Assembly (NCBI RefSeq): GCF_030852425.1
Contig: NZ_NSDM01000008.1
Span: 248,001-312,000 of the forward strand
Length of the DNA: 64,000 bases
Source of the DNA: Saccharothrix longispora
Lineage (GTDB): Bacteria > Actinomycetota > Actinomycetes > Mycobacteriales > Pseudonocardiaceae
Direction of reading: 5' to 3'
Shown: in pieces, positions 1-8,130 of the stretch
Position numbering within the stretch: position 1 is the first letter of the stretch
Layout: each line of letters starts with the position of its first letter
Program-made: the position numbers and the translations under genes
Notes under the pieces: model-generated
The model's input: the letters and a program-made list of their open reading frames with translations, nothing else
Told to the model about the DNA's origin: nothing
Database searches by the model: none

Positions 1-147
1 TGGAAGCTCGCCGAGTCGGCGGGCGCGCGCCCCCAGGCCGCCGCCGCGATCCTCGCGGGCAACCGCTCGTCCCGGCGGTTGTTCGAGCGCCTGGGCTTCC
101 GGCTGCACCTGGAGCTCGTGTCCTACCGCGTCGGCAAGGCCGCGTGA
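1..147 (+). CDS. GNAT-like acetyltransferase, C-terminal fragment
   Basis: The window opens inside a plus-strand reading frame that ends in TGA at 145-147; 48 residues are visible. The end reads as the last part of a GNAT N-acetyltransferase: a helix, then the typical N-x-x-S-R-R-L-F-E-R-L-G-F acetyl-CoA-pocket/beta-strand signature. Substrate cannot be told from this fragment, and the start lies outside the window. A strong hairpin follows directly. Confidence 0.6.
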   Translation, partial: WKLAESAGARPQAAAAILAGNRSSRRLFERLGFRLHLELVSYRVGKAA

Positions 148-152
148 CCCCA

Positions 153-189
153 CCCGGGTCGGGCGGCGGAGCGCGCCGCCCGACCCGGG
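153..189. terminator. bidirectional intrinsic terminator
   Basis: Perfect 16-bp inverted repeat (153-168 with 174-189) around a 5-nt loop, in the 57-bp gap between the stop of the acetyltransferase fragment and the stop of the convergent symporter gene. No U-tract, as is common in actinobacteria. It probably ends transcription from both sides. Confidence 0.8.
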
Positions 190-204
190 GCGTGCGGGAC
201 CGGG

Positions 205-1761
205 TCAGCGGGCCTCGGCCGACACCGGCTCGTCCACCCCCGGTGGCAGCTCCCCCTTGTGCCGCAACGACAACAGCCCGCCCACGACCAGCGTGACGAG
301 CACGCCCATCGGCGTGTACCAGGGGTACGCCAGCGACACGATCTTCTGCGCGGGCGCCGCGGCGGAGAAGTCGATCGCGAGGGTCGCGTCCGGGCCGACG
401 AACTTCACGCCCAGGATCACGAACGCCATCACCACCACCGTCACCGCGAACGCCACGATCGCGTCGGACTGCCGCGCCCGGCGGAACAGCAGCCCCAGCA
501 GGAACGCGCCCAGCAGCGCGCCGTAGGTGAACCCGGCGATCGACAGGCCCTGCTCCACGATCGGGTTGCCGCGCCGCGTCAGCGACGCGAACAGCCCGGC
601 GCACACGATCAGCAGCCCGGCCCACGCGACCGTCCACAACCGGCCCTGCCGGAACACCTCGGCCTCGGTCATCGGCGTCCGCCGCACGCGCTGCACCACG
701 TCCGTCACCGTCGAGGACGCCAGCGCGCCCAGCGACGACGACAGCGCGGCGGCGAGGATGCCCGCGATCACGAACCCGGACAGGCCCGACGGCATGTCGT
801 TGACGATGAAGTGCGCGAACAGCTCGTCGTTGTTGTTGAGCCCGAGGTCCTTCACCGGCGCGGCGGCCTTGTAGAACGACCACAGCATCACGCCGATGAA
901 CAGGAACAGCGCGAACTGGAGGATCACCACGACGCCGCTGCCGATGAGCGCCTTCTGCGCCGCCTTCACGTCCTTGGTCGCCATCAGCCGCTGCACGACG
1001 AGCTGGTCCGCGCCGTGCGACGCCATCGACAGCACGGCGCCGCCGATGAACGCGGTCGGGATCGCGTACGGCGAGGTCAACGCGGACAGCGACGGGTCGA
1101 TGACCTGGAACTTCCCCGCGTCGGCGGCGGCGGAGAACCAGCCGTCGGGCAGCTTCCCGCTCAGCACCGCGATCACCGCGACCGCGCCCACGACGTACCA
1201 GAGCATCTGGATCGCGTCGACCCACACCACGGCCCGCACGCCGCCGAGGAAGCTGTAGGCCACCATCGCGACGCCGAGCACCGCCACGATGACCCAGTAC
1301 GACGCGTCCACGCCGTACGCGGCCAGCACGACCTTCACCGGGATCGCCGTGGCGAACAGCCGCAGGCCGTCCGCGAGCAGCCGCGTCACCAGGAACGTCA
1401 CCGACGCGGTGCTCTGGATGCCCGGCCCGAACCGCTTGCCCAGGAACCCGTACGCGGTGATCAGCTCACCCGCGACGTACCTGGGCAGCAGCACGAACGA
1501 CACGACGACCCGGCCGATCAGGTAGCCGAACGCCAGCGCCAGGAACGTCGAGGTGCCCAGGTACGCGATCGTGGGCACGCTGAGCACGGTCAGCGTGGAG
1601 GTCTCCGCCGACACCACCGACACGCACACGACCCACCACGAGATGCGGCGCTCGCTGACGAAGTAGTCGGTCGCCGACCGCTGCCGCCCGGCGATCCACA
1701 CCCCCAGCAGCGGCATGCCCACCAGGAACAGCACGATGATGCCGACATCAAGTGCGCGCAC
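205..1761 (-). CDS. sodium:solute symporter family protein
   Basis: A 518-residue, very hydrophobic protein with about 13 predicted membrane spans, fitting the sodium:solute symporter (SSS) family. The N-terminus has the family pattern of a first helix, a basic loop (GRQRSATDYFVSERRISWW) and a Ser/Thr-rich second helix. The GTG start at 1759-1761 has a GGAGG five bases upstream and overlaps the 3' end of anmK by 14 bp, so the two genes look translationally coupled. Family members import sugars, sialic acids, amino acids or vitamins with sodium. The pairing with an anhydro-muramate kinase suggests import of a cell-wall amino sugar; that is inference. Confidence 0.85.
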   Translation of the reverse strand: MRALDVGIIVLFLVGMPLLGVWIAGRQRSATDYFVSERRISWWVVCVSVVSAETSTLTVLSVPTIAYLGTSTFLALAFGYLIGRVVVSFVLLPRYVAGELITAYGFLGKRFGPGIQSTASVTFLVTRLLADGLRLFATAIPVKVVLAAYGVDASYWVIVAVLGVAMVAYSFLGGVRAVVWVDAIQMLWYVVGAVAVIAVLSGKLPDGWFSAAADAGKFQVIDPSLSALTSPYAIPTAFIGGAVLSMASHGADQLVVQRLMATKDVKAAQKALIGSGVVVILQFALFLFIGVMLWSFYKAAAPVKDLGLNNNDELFAHFIVNDMPSGLSGFVIAGILAAALSSSLGALASSTVTDVVQRVRRTPMTEAEVFRQGRLWTVAWAGLLIVCAGLFASLTRRGNPIVEQGLSIAGFTYGALLGAFLLGLLFRRARQSDAIVAFAVTVVVMAFVILGVKFVGPDATLAIDFSAAAPAQKIVSLAYPWYTPMGVLVTLVVGGLLSLRHKGELPPGVDEPVSAEAR

Positions 1762-2869
1762 GGTGTCCTCCAGTGATTCTGAGCCCGCGAACGGCGGTGA
1801 TCGCGGGTTCGGGCAGGCGCAGGGGGTGGCGGCCGGGGGTGAACGACCCCAGCGGGCGGGGGCCGGCGGCGCCGGTGGCGGACGGCACGTTGGCCGGCAG
1901 CCCGTGCCAGCCGAGGAAGCCCAGCAGCGCCGCGAGGTAGGCCTCCTTGGCGTCCGAGGGCAACCCGAACTCGTCGCTCGCCCGCAGGTCGACGTGCCGC
2001 CGCAGCGACTCGACGAGCACGGGGTTGCGCATCCCGCCGCCCGAGCCGACCACGACGCCCTCGCAGCCGGCGGCGACCGTGCGCGCGGTCAGCTCGGTCA
2101 GCGTGGCCAGCAGGTCCTCGGCGGGCATGGTGAGGCCCTCGGTGGCGCGGTCGAGGTAGGCGCGGTCGAAGTGCTCCTTGCCGGTCGACTTCGGGGCGGG
2201 CCGCGCGTAGTACGGGTCCGCGAGCAGCCGGTCGAGCAGGTCGGCGCGCACCCGGCCGCGCCGGGCGTACTCGCCGTCGACGTCCCGGTCGCGCAGCCCG
2301 CCGGAGAGGACGACCATCGCGGCGTCCATGAGCGCGTTGCCCGGGCCGGTGTCGTAGGCGATCACGCCTGCGGGTGACACCTTGGTGACGTTGGCGATGC
2401 CGCCGATGTTGAGCGCGGTGGCGGGCCCGTCGGCCGCGAGGTCGGCGAGCCACAGCGCGTCGAGGGTGCTCGCCAGCGGTGCGCCGTGCCCGCCCGCCGC
2501 GACGTCGCGGACCCTCAGGTCGGACACCACCGGCAGACCGGTGACCTCGGCTATCCACGCGGGTTGGCCGAGCTGGAGCGTGCCGAGGCAGCGGCCGTCC
2601 TCGACCCGGTGGTGCACGGTCTGGCCGAGCGACGACACCAGGTCGCCCTCGTACCGCGACGCCGCGTCCGCGAACAGTTGCCCGAGCCGCGTGTCCAGCT
2701 CGCACAGCTCGGCGGCGCTCGTCGGCGGCACGCGCAGCTCGGCCGGGAACGGGTGCTCGGCGTGCTCCACGGGGGTCAGCAGGACGGTCGGCCCGTCCAG
2801 CGACAGGTCGGCCACGGCGACGTCGACGGCGTCCATCGACGTGCCCGAGATGAGCCCGATCACCCTCAC
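1748..2869 (-). CDS. anmK: anhydro-N-acetylmuramic acid kinase
   Basis: Predicted to open the anhydro ring of 1,6-anhydro-MurNAc and phosphorylate it to MurNAc-6-phosphate in cytoplasmic peptidoglycan recycling. The N-terminus carries the AnmK signature G-L-I-S-G-T-S-M-D-A-V-D at residues 5-16; normal family proteins have G at the Ala position of SMDG. The acidic and glycine-rich kinase motifs follow (NIGGIANVT, DTGPGNALMD, GSGGGMRNP). I chose the GTG at 2867-2869 because it gives 373 residues, the usual length, and starts four residues before the signature; the frame stays open upstream by chance. It overlaps the downstream symporter gene. A TGTGG-N6-CCACA palindrome sits just before the start. 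Confidence 0.9.
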   Translation of the reverse strand: MRVIGLISGTSMDAVDVAVADLSLDGPTVLLTPVEHAEHPFPAELRVPPTSAAELCELDTRLGQLFADAASRYEGDLVSSLGQTVHHRVEDGRCLGTLQLGQPAWIAEVTGLPVVSDLRVRDVAAGGHGAPLASTLDALWLADLAADGPATALNIGGIANVTKVSPAGVIAYDTGPGNALMDAAMVVLSGGLRDRDVDGEYARRGRVRADLLDRLLADPYYARPAPKSTGKEHFDRAYLDRATEGLTMPAEDLLATLTELTARTVAAGCEGVVVGSGGGMRNPVLVESLRRHVDLRASDEFGLPSDAKEAYLAALLGFLGWHGLPANVPSATGAAGPRPLGSFTPGRHPLRLPEPAITAVRGLRITGGHRART

Positions 2870-2873
2870 GCCC

Positions 2874-2889
2874 TGTGGTGTATTCCACA
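2874..2889. promoter_or_regulatory. palindrome before anmK, possible DasR-like operator
   Basis: TGTGG-N6-CCACA, five bases upstream of the anmK start codon. The inner TGG-N6-CCA arrangement is that of the dre site of the GntR regulator DasR (10 of 16 positions agree with ACTGGTCTAGACCACT as I recall it). DasR controls amino-sugar genes in streptomycetes, so a recycling kinase is a sensible target. The match is partial. Confidence 0.4.
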
Positions 2890-2984
2890 CAGCCCGCAGC
2901 GCGCAAGACCGTAGGTGGGAAAGTTGCCGGAAATCAACTTGGTTCGTCGATCGTCCACATAGGGGGGCGTGCGAGGATTGCCCG

Positions 2985-4418
2985 GTGTCCACCACGTCCC
3001 TGATCTGGATCATCGTCGTCGTCGCGGCACTGCTCGCGGTCGCCATCGTGGCGGGCGTCGCGCTGTCCCGGCGCCGGCGGATCAGCCTCACCGAGACCAA
3101 GCGCGACGAGGTCGAGAAGCCCGCCAAGGGCTACCAGGCCGGCGGGGCGATCACGTTCAACGCGCCGACCGCTCCACCGAAGTCGACGGCCCCGCCCGAG
3201 CCGGTCGAGACCACCGCGCCCGAGCCGGCCGCACCCCGGGTGGTCGAACCCGAGGCCGCCGAACCTCCAGTGGCCGAACCCCCCGTGGCCGGACCCCCCG
3301 TGGCCGGATCCCCGGTGGTCGAACCCCCGGTGGTCGAACCGGTCGAGCACCCGGTCGCCGAGCGCACCGAGGTCGACGGCCAGCCGGGTGTCGGTGACGA
3401 CGCCTCCGTGCCGCGCGACTCGGTCAAGCGCGGGTTCGTCGAGGTGGACCTGCCCGAAGAGGCGTCCGAGATCGACGAGATCGAGCCCACCGCGGGCCGG
3501 TTGGAGCGGCTGCGCGGGCGGCTGTCGCGGTCGCGGTCCACGTTCGGCCAGGGCCTGCTCGGCCTGCTCGGCGCGGGCGACCTGGACGAGGACTCGTGGA
3601 CGGACGTCGAGGACACCCTCCTGATGGCCGACCTCGGTTCCGCCATCACCGACCAGGTCGTCGCCGCGCTGCGCGAGCAGATCGCCACCCGCGGCGTGCG
3701 CACGCCGGACGACGCCCGCGCCCTGCTGCGCGACGTGCTGGTCGACGCGCTGCACCCGGAGATGGACCGCGTCGTGCACGCGCTGCCCCACTCCACCGGT
3801 CCTCACGGGGTGAAGCCGGCCGTCCTCCTCGTCGTGGGCGTCAACGGCGTCGGCAAGACCACCACCACCGGCAAGCTGGCCCGCGTGCTCGTCGCCGACG
3901 GCCGGACCGTGCTGCTGGGCGCGGCCGACACGTTCCGCGCCGCCGCCGCCGACCAGTTGGAGACCTGGGGTTCGAGGGTCGGCGCGTCGACCGTGCGCGG
4001 CGCGGAGGGCGCGGACCCGGCGTCGGTCGCGTTCGAGGCGGTCAAGCAGGGCGTGAACGCGGGCGTGGACACCGTGCTGATCGACACCGCGGGCCGCCTG
4101 CACACCAAGACCGGCCTGATGGACGAGCTGGGCAAGGTCAAGCGCGTCGTGGAGAAGCAGGCGGAGGTGGACGAGGTGCTGCTCGTCCTCGACGCCACCA
4201 CCGGCCAGAACGGCCTGACCCAGGCGCGGGTGTTCGCCGATGTCGTCGACGTGACGGGCATCGTGCTGACCAAGCTCGACGGCACCGCCAAGGGCGGCAT
4301 CGTGTTCCAGGTGCAGCGCGAGCTGGGCGTGCCGGTCAAGCTCGTGGGCCTGGGCGAGGGAGCCGACCACCTGGCCCCGTTCGAACCGCAGGCCTTCGTG
4401 GACGCCCTCCTCAACTGA
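2985..4418 (+). CDS. ftsY: signal recognition particle receptor FtsY
   Basis: SRP receptor GTPase that docks ribosome-Ffh complexes at the membrane. The GTG start at 2985 gives 477 residues: a membrane-spanning helix at about 7-27, a basic stretch, an acidic, Pro/Val/Glu-rich linker with degenerate PPVxEP repeats at about 91-126, then the N-domain four-helix bundle (about 170-265) and the G domain. The P-loop GVNGVGKTTT is near 285-294, and DTAGR and the TKLDGTAKGG motif follow. The transmembrane helix at the very N-terminus is typical of actinobacterial FtsY. The partner ffh lies at 20.3 kb. A 14-bp hairpin ends the gene. Confidence 0.97.
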   Translation: MSTTSLIWIIVVVAALLAVAIVAGVALSRRRRISLTETKRDEVEKPAKGYQAGGAITFNAPTAPPKSTAPPEPVETTAPEPAAPRVVEPEAAEPPVAEPPVAGPPVAGSPVVEPPVVEPVEHPVAERTEVDGQPGVGDDASVPRDSVKRGFVEVDLPEEASEIDEIEPTAGRLERLRGRLSRSRSTFGQGLLGLLGAGDLDEDSWTDVEDTLLMADLGSAITDQVVAALREQIATRGVRTPDDARALLRDVLVDALHPEMDRVVHALPHSTGPHGVKPAVLLVVGVNGVGKTTTTGKLARVLVADGRTVLLGAADTFRAAAADQLETWGSRVGASTVRGAEGADPASVAFEAVKQGVNAGVDTVLIDTAGRLHTKTGLMDELGKVKRVVEKQAEVDEVLLVLDATTGQNGLTQARVFADVVDVTGIVLTKLDGTAKGGIVFQVQRELGVPVKLVGLGEGADHLAPFEPQAFVDALLN

Positions 4419-4424
4419 CCCCCA

Positions 4425-4461
4425 CCCGAGAGTCCAACCCGCAGGGCGTTGGACTCTCGGG
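4425..4461. terminator. bidirectional terminator between ftsY and iclR-type gene
   Basis: Perfect 14-bp inverted repeat (4425-4438 with 4448-4461) with a 9-nt loop, lying between the convergent stops of ftsY (4418) and the IclR-family gene (4463). No U-tract. Confidence 0.85.
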
Positions 4462-4462
4462 G

Positions 4463-5218
4463 TCAGGTGCGGGTGGCCTGGGTGGTCAGGTGGGCGGCGG
4501 TGCCCAGGATCGCCGGGAGGATGCCGGCCACCGACTCCTTGGTCAGCCTGCTGTCCGGGCCGGAGACCGAGAGGGCGGCCGGGGCGGGGGCCCCGGGCAG
4601 CGGCACGGCGACGCAGCGCACGCCCAGTTCCTGCTCGCCCTCGTCCAGCGCGTAACCCTGTTCGGCGACGCGGTCCAGTTCGACCAGCAGGGCGTCGACG
4701 TCGGTGATCGTGTTCGGCGTGTACGCGGGCAGCCCGGTGCGCGCCAGCAGCGCCCGCACCTCGTCGCGCGGCAGTCGCGCGAGCATCGCCTTGCCCACGC
4801 CCGTGCCGTGCGGCAGCAGCCGGCGGCCGACCTCGGTGAACATCCGCATCGAGTGCCGCGACGGCACCTGCGCCACGTACACCACCTCGTCGCCGTCCAG
4901 CACGGCCAGGTTCGCGGTCTCCCCCACCTGGTCCACGAGCTGCGCCAGGAACGGCCTCGCCCACGTGCCGAACTGCCGCGACGCGCTCTCGCCCAGCCGG
5001 ATCAGCCGGGGGCCGAGCGCGTAGCGGCGGTTGCTGTTCTGCCGCACGTACCCCAGCGCGACGAGGGTGCGGATGAGCCGGTGGATGGTCGGCAACGGCA
5101 GGCCGGAGGTGGCGGCCAGCTCGGACAGGCTCGCCTCGCCACCGGCGTCCGCGAGGCGTTCCAGCAGGTCGAAGGCCCGTTGCAGCGACTGGACCCCGCC
5201 GCCCGACTCTCGTGCCAC
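4463..5218 (-). CDS. IclR family transcriptional regulator (AllR-like)
   Basis: A 251-residue repressor with an N-terminal winged helix-turn-helix (about residues 10-70: SLQRAFDLLERLA, then LSELAATSGLPLPTIHRLI) and a C-terminal GAF-like effector domain with the IclR features GTGVGKAMLA and an invariant Cys region (GVRCVAVPL). The GTG start at 5216-5218 is favoured over the ATG at 5269 because AAGGAG lies seven bases upstream of it. It is divergent from aceB and sits at the head of a ureide/glyoxylate gene set, the arrangement of AllR in Streptomyces coelicolor. It likely represses aceB and the allantoin genes; glyoxylate or allantoin-related effectors are inference from that family. Confidence 0.85.
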   Translation of the reverse strand: MARESGGGVQSLQRAFDLLERLADAGGEASLSELAATSGLPLPTIHRLIRTLVALGYVRQNSNRRYALGPRLIRLGESASRQFGTWARPFLAQLVDQVGETANLAVLDGDEVVYVAQVPSRHSMRMFTEVGRRLLPHGTGVGKAMLARLPRDEVRALLARTGLPAYTPNTITDVDALLVELDRVAEQGYALDEGEQELGVRCVAVPLPGAPAPAALSVSGPDSRLTKESVAGILPAILGTAAHLTTQATRT

Positions 5219-5233
5219 GGGACCACTCCTTCG

Positions 5234-5262
5234 TTGCCGTTCCGCGTTGTGAAAACTATAGT
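5234..5262 (+). promoter_or_regulatory. aceB promoter with overlapping palindromes
   Basis: TTGCCG (5234-5239) and TATAGT (5257-5262) are separated by 17 bp, a near-consensus housekeeping promoter for aceB. The -10 lies in the perfect palindrome ACTATAGT (5255-5262), and an imperfect inverted repeat GTTCCG-N6-GAAAAC (5239-5256) fills the spacer. An IclR-type repressor bound here would block both aceB and its own gene, which starts at 5218 on the other strand. Confidence 0.6.
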
Positions 5263-5301
5263 CCGCCAAGTAGAAACCGAGCTGAAACGAGGTGGACCTC
5301 C

Positions 5302-6831
5302 ATGTCCGGTGTTCGTGTCCTCGGGGGCGATGTGGAGCGCGGGGACGAGATCCTCACGCCGGACGCGCTGGAGTTCGTGGCCGAGCTGCACGGCCGCTTC
5401 GCGCCGGAGCACGCCGCGCTGATGCGCCGCCGCGCGCACCGCCGCCCGCTCGGTTTCCTCGACGCGACCAGGGAGGTCCGCGAGGGCGACTGGAAGGTCG
5501 CCGAGGCCCCGGGACCGCTGCGCGACCGGCGGGTCGAGATCACCGGCCCGACCGAGCGCAAGATGACCGTCAACGCGCTCAACTCCGGCGCGAAGGTGTG
5601 GCTGGCCGACCTGGAGGACGCCAACACGCCGCACTGGCACAACGTCGTCTCCGGCCAGGTCAACCTCTACGACGCCGCCCGCGGCACGGTCGAGTTCACC
5701 TCGCCCGAGGGCAAGCACTACGCCCTGCGCGACGACGTGGAGCGGCCCGCGATCGTGGTCCGCCCGCGCGGCTGGCACCTGCCGGAGCGGCACCTCGAGG
5801 TCGAGGGCCGCCCGGCGATCGGCGCGCTGGTCGACTTCGGCCTGCACTTCTTCCACAACGCCGCGCTCGGCCGGCCGTACTACTACCTGCCGAAGATGGA
5901 GAGCCACCTCGAAGCCCGGCTGTGGAACAGCGTGTTCACCGCCGCGCAGGAGCGGCTCGGCGTCCCGCACGGCACGATCCGCGCCACCGTCCTGATCGAG
6001 ACGATCCCCGCCGCGTTCGAGATGGACGAGATCCTCCACGAGCTGCGCGACCACGCGTCCGGTCTCAACGCGGGCCGCTGGGACTACCTGTTCAGCATCA
6101 TCAAGTACTTCCGCGACGCGGGCCCGGACGCCGTGCTCCCCGACCGCAACAGCATCACCATGACCGCGCCGTTCATGCGCGCCTACACCGAGCTGCTGGT
6201 GCGCACCTGCCACAAGCGCGGCGCGTTCGCCATCGGCGGCATGGCGGCGTTCATCCCGAACCGGCGCGACCCCGAGGTCACGGAGAACGCGCTGGAGAAG
6301 GTGCGCGCCGACAAGACCCGCGAGGCGGGTGACGGGTTCGACGGCTCGTGGGTCGCGCACCCGGACCTCGTGCCGGTGTGCCGGGAGATCTTCGACGAGC
6401 GGCTGGGCGGCGAGCCGAACCAGCTCGACGTGCTGCGGCCCGAGGTGGAGGTCACGGCCGGGCAGCTGCTCGACTTCGCGTCCACCGGCGGTGCGGCCAC
6501 CCGCGCGGGCGTCGAGTCCGCCGTGGACGTCGGCGTGCGCTACCTGCTGTCGTGGCTGGGCGGCAACGGCGCGGCGGCCATCCACAACCTGATGGAGGAC
6601 GCCGCCACCGCCGAGATCTCCCGCTCCCAGCTGTGGCAGTGGGTGCACAACGACGTGGTGCTCGACGACGGCACGCCGGTCACCGCCGAGCTGGTGCGCG
6701 AGGTGCTGGCGGAGGTCCGCGGGCGGCTCGACGGCGAGCACCTGGACGCGGCGGTGGAGCTGTTCGAGCAGGTCGCGCTGTCCGACGACTTCGTGGACTT
6801 CCTGACCCTGCCCGCCTACGAGCGGATCTGA
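5302..6831 (+). CDS. aceB: malate synthase A
   Basis: Condenses glyoxylate with acetyl-CoA to malate. The 509-residue length fits the malate synthase A class. The PROSITE-type signature (R-D-H-x-x-G-L-N-x-G-x-W-D-Y-L-F) is intact at about residues 250-265, preceded by IRATVLIETIPAAFEMDEI with the catalytic metal-binding glutamate; TGPTERKMTVNALNSGAKVW and LEDANTPHWHN are also family hallmarks. The ATG at 5302 has AGGTGG six bases upstream. There is no isocitrate lyase in the window; next to urate and allantoin genes the enzyme more likely consumes glyoxylate from ureide breakdown. The downstream gene starts one base after its stop. Confidence 0.96.
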   Translation: MSGVRVLGGDVERGDEILTPDALEFVAELHGRFAPEHAALMRRRAHRRPLGFLDATREVREGDWKVAEAPGPLRDRRVEITGPTERKMTVNALNSGAKVWLADLEDANTPHWHNVVSGQVNLYDAARGTVEFTSPEGKHYALRDDVERPAIVVRPRGWHLPERHLEVEGRPAIGALVDFGLHFFHNAALGRPYYYLPKMESHLEARLWNSVFTAAQERLGVPHGTIRATVLIETIPAAFEMDEILHELRDHASGLNAGRWDYLFSIIKYFRDAGPDAVLPDRNSITMTAPFMRAYTELLVRTCHKRGAFAIGGMAAFIPNRRDPEVTENALEKVRADKTREAGDGFDGSWVAHPDLVPVCREIFDERLGGEPNQLDVLRPEVEVTAGQLLDFASTGGAATRAGVESAVDVGVRYLLSWLGGNGAAAIHNLMEDAATAEISRSQLWQWVHNDVVLDDGTPVTAELVREVLAEVRGRLDGEHLDAAVELFEQVALSDDFVDFLTLPAYERI

Positions 6832-6832
6832 C

Positions 6833-8023
6833 GTGCCGCGCACGTCGCTGCCCGCCGACGCGGTGCGGGCGCTCACCGCGCGGCTGGCCGACGCCGGGCA
6901 GCGGTCGCCGGTCGGCAGGCAGCCGGTGCACACCTGCTACGTGCCCGCCGACCGGGTCACCGCGGACACCGTGCGGGTCTGGGGCGCGCAAGCGCTTGCG
7001 GCCCTGGACGCGCACCCCGACCTGGGGCGCGTCCTCGGCCTGCCGGACGACCTGGCCGCCGTGCTGCCCGACCGGGTGCGGGCGAAGCTCGCCGCCGAAC
7101 CGGTCGAGGACCTGCGCGTCGACTTCGAGGACGGCTACGGCCCGCGCCCCGACGCCGAGGAGGACGCCGACGCCGAGCGCACCGCGCTGGTCGTGCGGGA
7201 CTGGGTGGCCTCCGGCGCCGCGCCGCCGCGGTTCGGGCTGCGGATGAAGTCGTTCGACACGCGGGCGCTGCGGGAGCGCGGCATCCGCACGCTCGACGTG
7301 TTCCTCACCGCGCTCGGCGGCGCGCCCGAGGGGTTCGTGATCACCTTCCCCAAGGTCACCTCGGTCGACCAGGTCGAGGTGCTCGGCGACGTGCTCGACC
7401 TGTTCGGGCTGCCGCTGCGGTTCGAGATCCAGGTCGAGACGACCCGGTCGATCGTGGACCCGGCCGGCCGGCTCGCGATCCCGCGGCTCATCGAGGCGGG
7501 CCGGGGGCGGGTGAGCGGCCTGCACTTCGGCACCTACGACTACACGGCGGACTGCGGCCTCGGGGCGGCGCACCAGCACCTCGCGCACGGCGCGTGCGAC
7601 TTCGCGCGCAACGTCATGCAGGTGTCGGCGGCCGGCACGGGGGTCGAGGTGTCGGACGGCTCGACCAACGTGCTGCCCGTCGGCGACGCCGTCGAGCACG
7701 GCTGGCGCACCCACTACGGCCTGGTCCGCCGCTCCCTGGCGCACGGCTTCCACCAGGGCTGGGACCTGCACCCGGCGCAGCTGGTGACCCGGTACGCCGC
7801 CGTGCACGCGTTCCACCTGGAGGGCCTGGCGGGCGACGCGGCGCGGTTGCGGGCGTACGTGGCGCGGGCGGGCGGGTCCGTGCTGGACGAGCCCGCCACC
7901 GCGCGGGCGCTGTCGTCGTCGTTCGTGCGCGCCCTGGACTGCGGCGCGCTGGACGAGGACGAGGTGCGCCGCGCGACCGGCCTCGGCCCGGACGAGCTGA
8001 GGGCCCTGGCCCGGCGGGGGTGA
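6833..8023 (+). CDS. DUF6986 / HpcH-HpaI aldolase-fold protein
   Basis: A 396-residue protein whose GTG start follows the aceB stop by one base, so the two are co-translated. It shows the layout of the HpcH/HpaI/CitE TIM-barrel family: an acidic strand VDFEDGYG (about 96-103), an arginine in LRMKSF (R137), the metal-binding glutamate in EIQVETTRSI (E202), and a second acidic ligand in GTYDYTADCG (D236), then GWDLHPAQL near the end as in CitE. NCBI names such proteins DUF6986. The reaction is not established as far as I know. Because the island has no recognisable ureidoglycolate lyase, a C-C or C-N lyase acting on glyoxylate-forming substrates is a reasonable guess. Confidence 0.75.
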   Translation: MPRTSLPADAVRALTARLADAGQRSPVGRQPVHTCYVPADRVTADTVRVWGAQALAALDAHPDLGRVLGLPDDLAAVLPDRVRAKLAAEPVEDLRVDFEDGYGPRPDAEEDADAERTALVVRDWVASGAAPPRFGLRMKSFDTRALRERGIRTLDVFLTALGGAPEGFVITFPKVTSVDQVEVLGDVLDLFGLPLRFEIQVETTRSIVDPAGRLAIPRLIEAGRGRVSGLHFGTYDYTADCGLGAAHQHLAHGACDFARNVMQVSAAGTGVEVSDGSTNVLPVGDAVEHGWRTHYGLVRRSLAHGFHQGWDLHPAQLVTRYAAVHAFHLEGLAGDAARLRAYVARAGGSVLDEPATARALSSSFVRALDCGALDEDEVRRATGLGPDELRALARRG

Positions 8024-8130
8024 CCGGCCGCGAAGCCCCCGGCGGCGGACCCCGCCGTCACCGGAAGGGGTGATCTCGCGGTTCCGCGCGGCCGAGCGCG
8101 CGACGACCGGCCATGGTGGGGGCCATGACC

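Noticed and set aside
259-1776. A 505-codon plus-strand frame opposite the symporter
   Set aside because: The translation is rich in His, Arg and Gln with no fold; it mirrors codon bias of the membrane protein on the other strand.
6680-7816. A 378-codon minus-strand frame opposite the DUF6986 gene
   Set aside because: Its composition is His/Arg/Val-rich shadow sequence; the plus-strand frame has the aldolase motifs.
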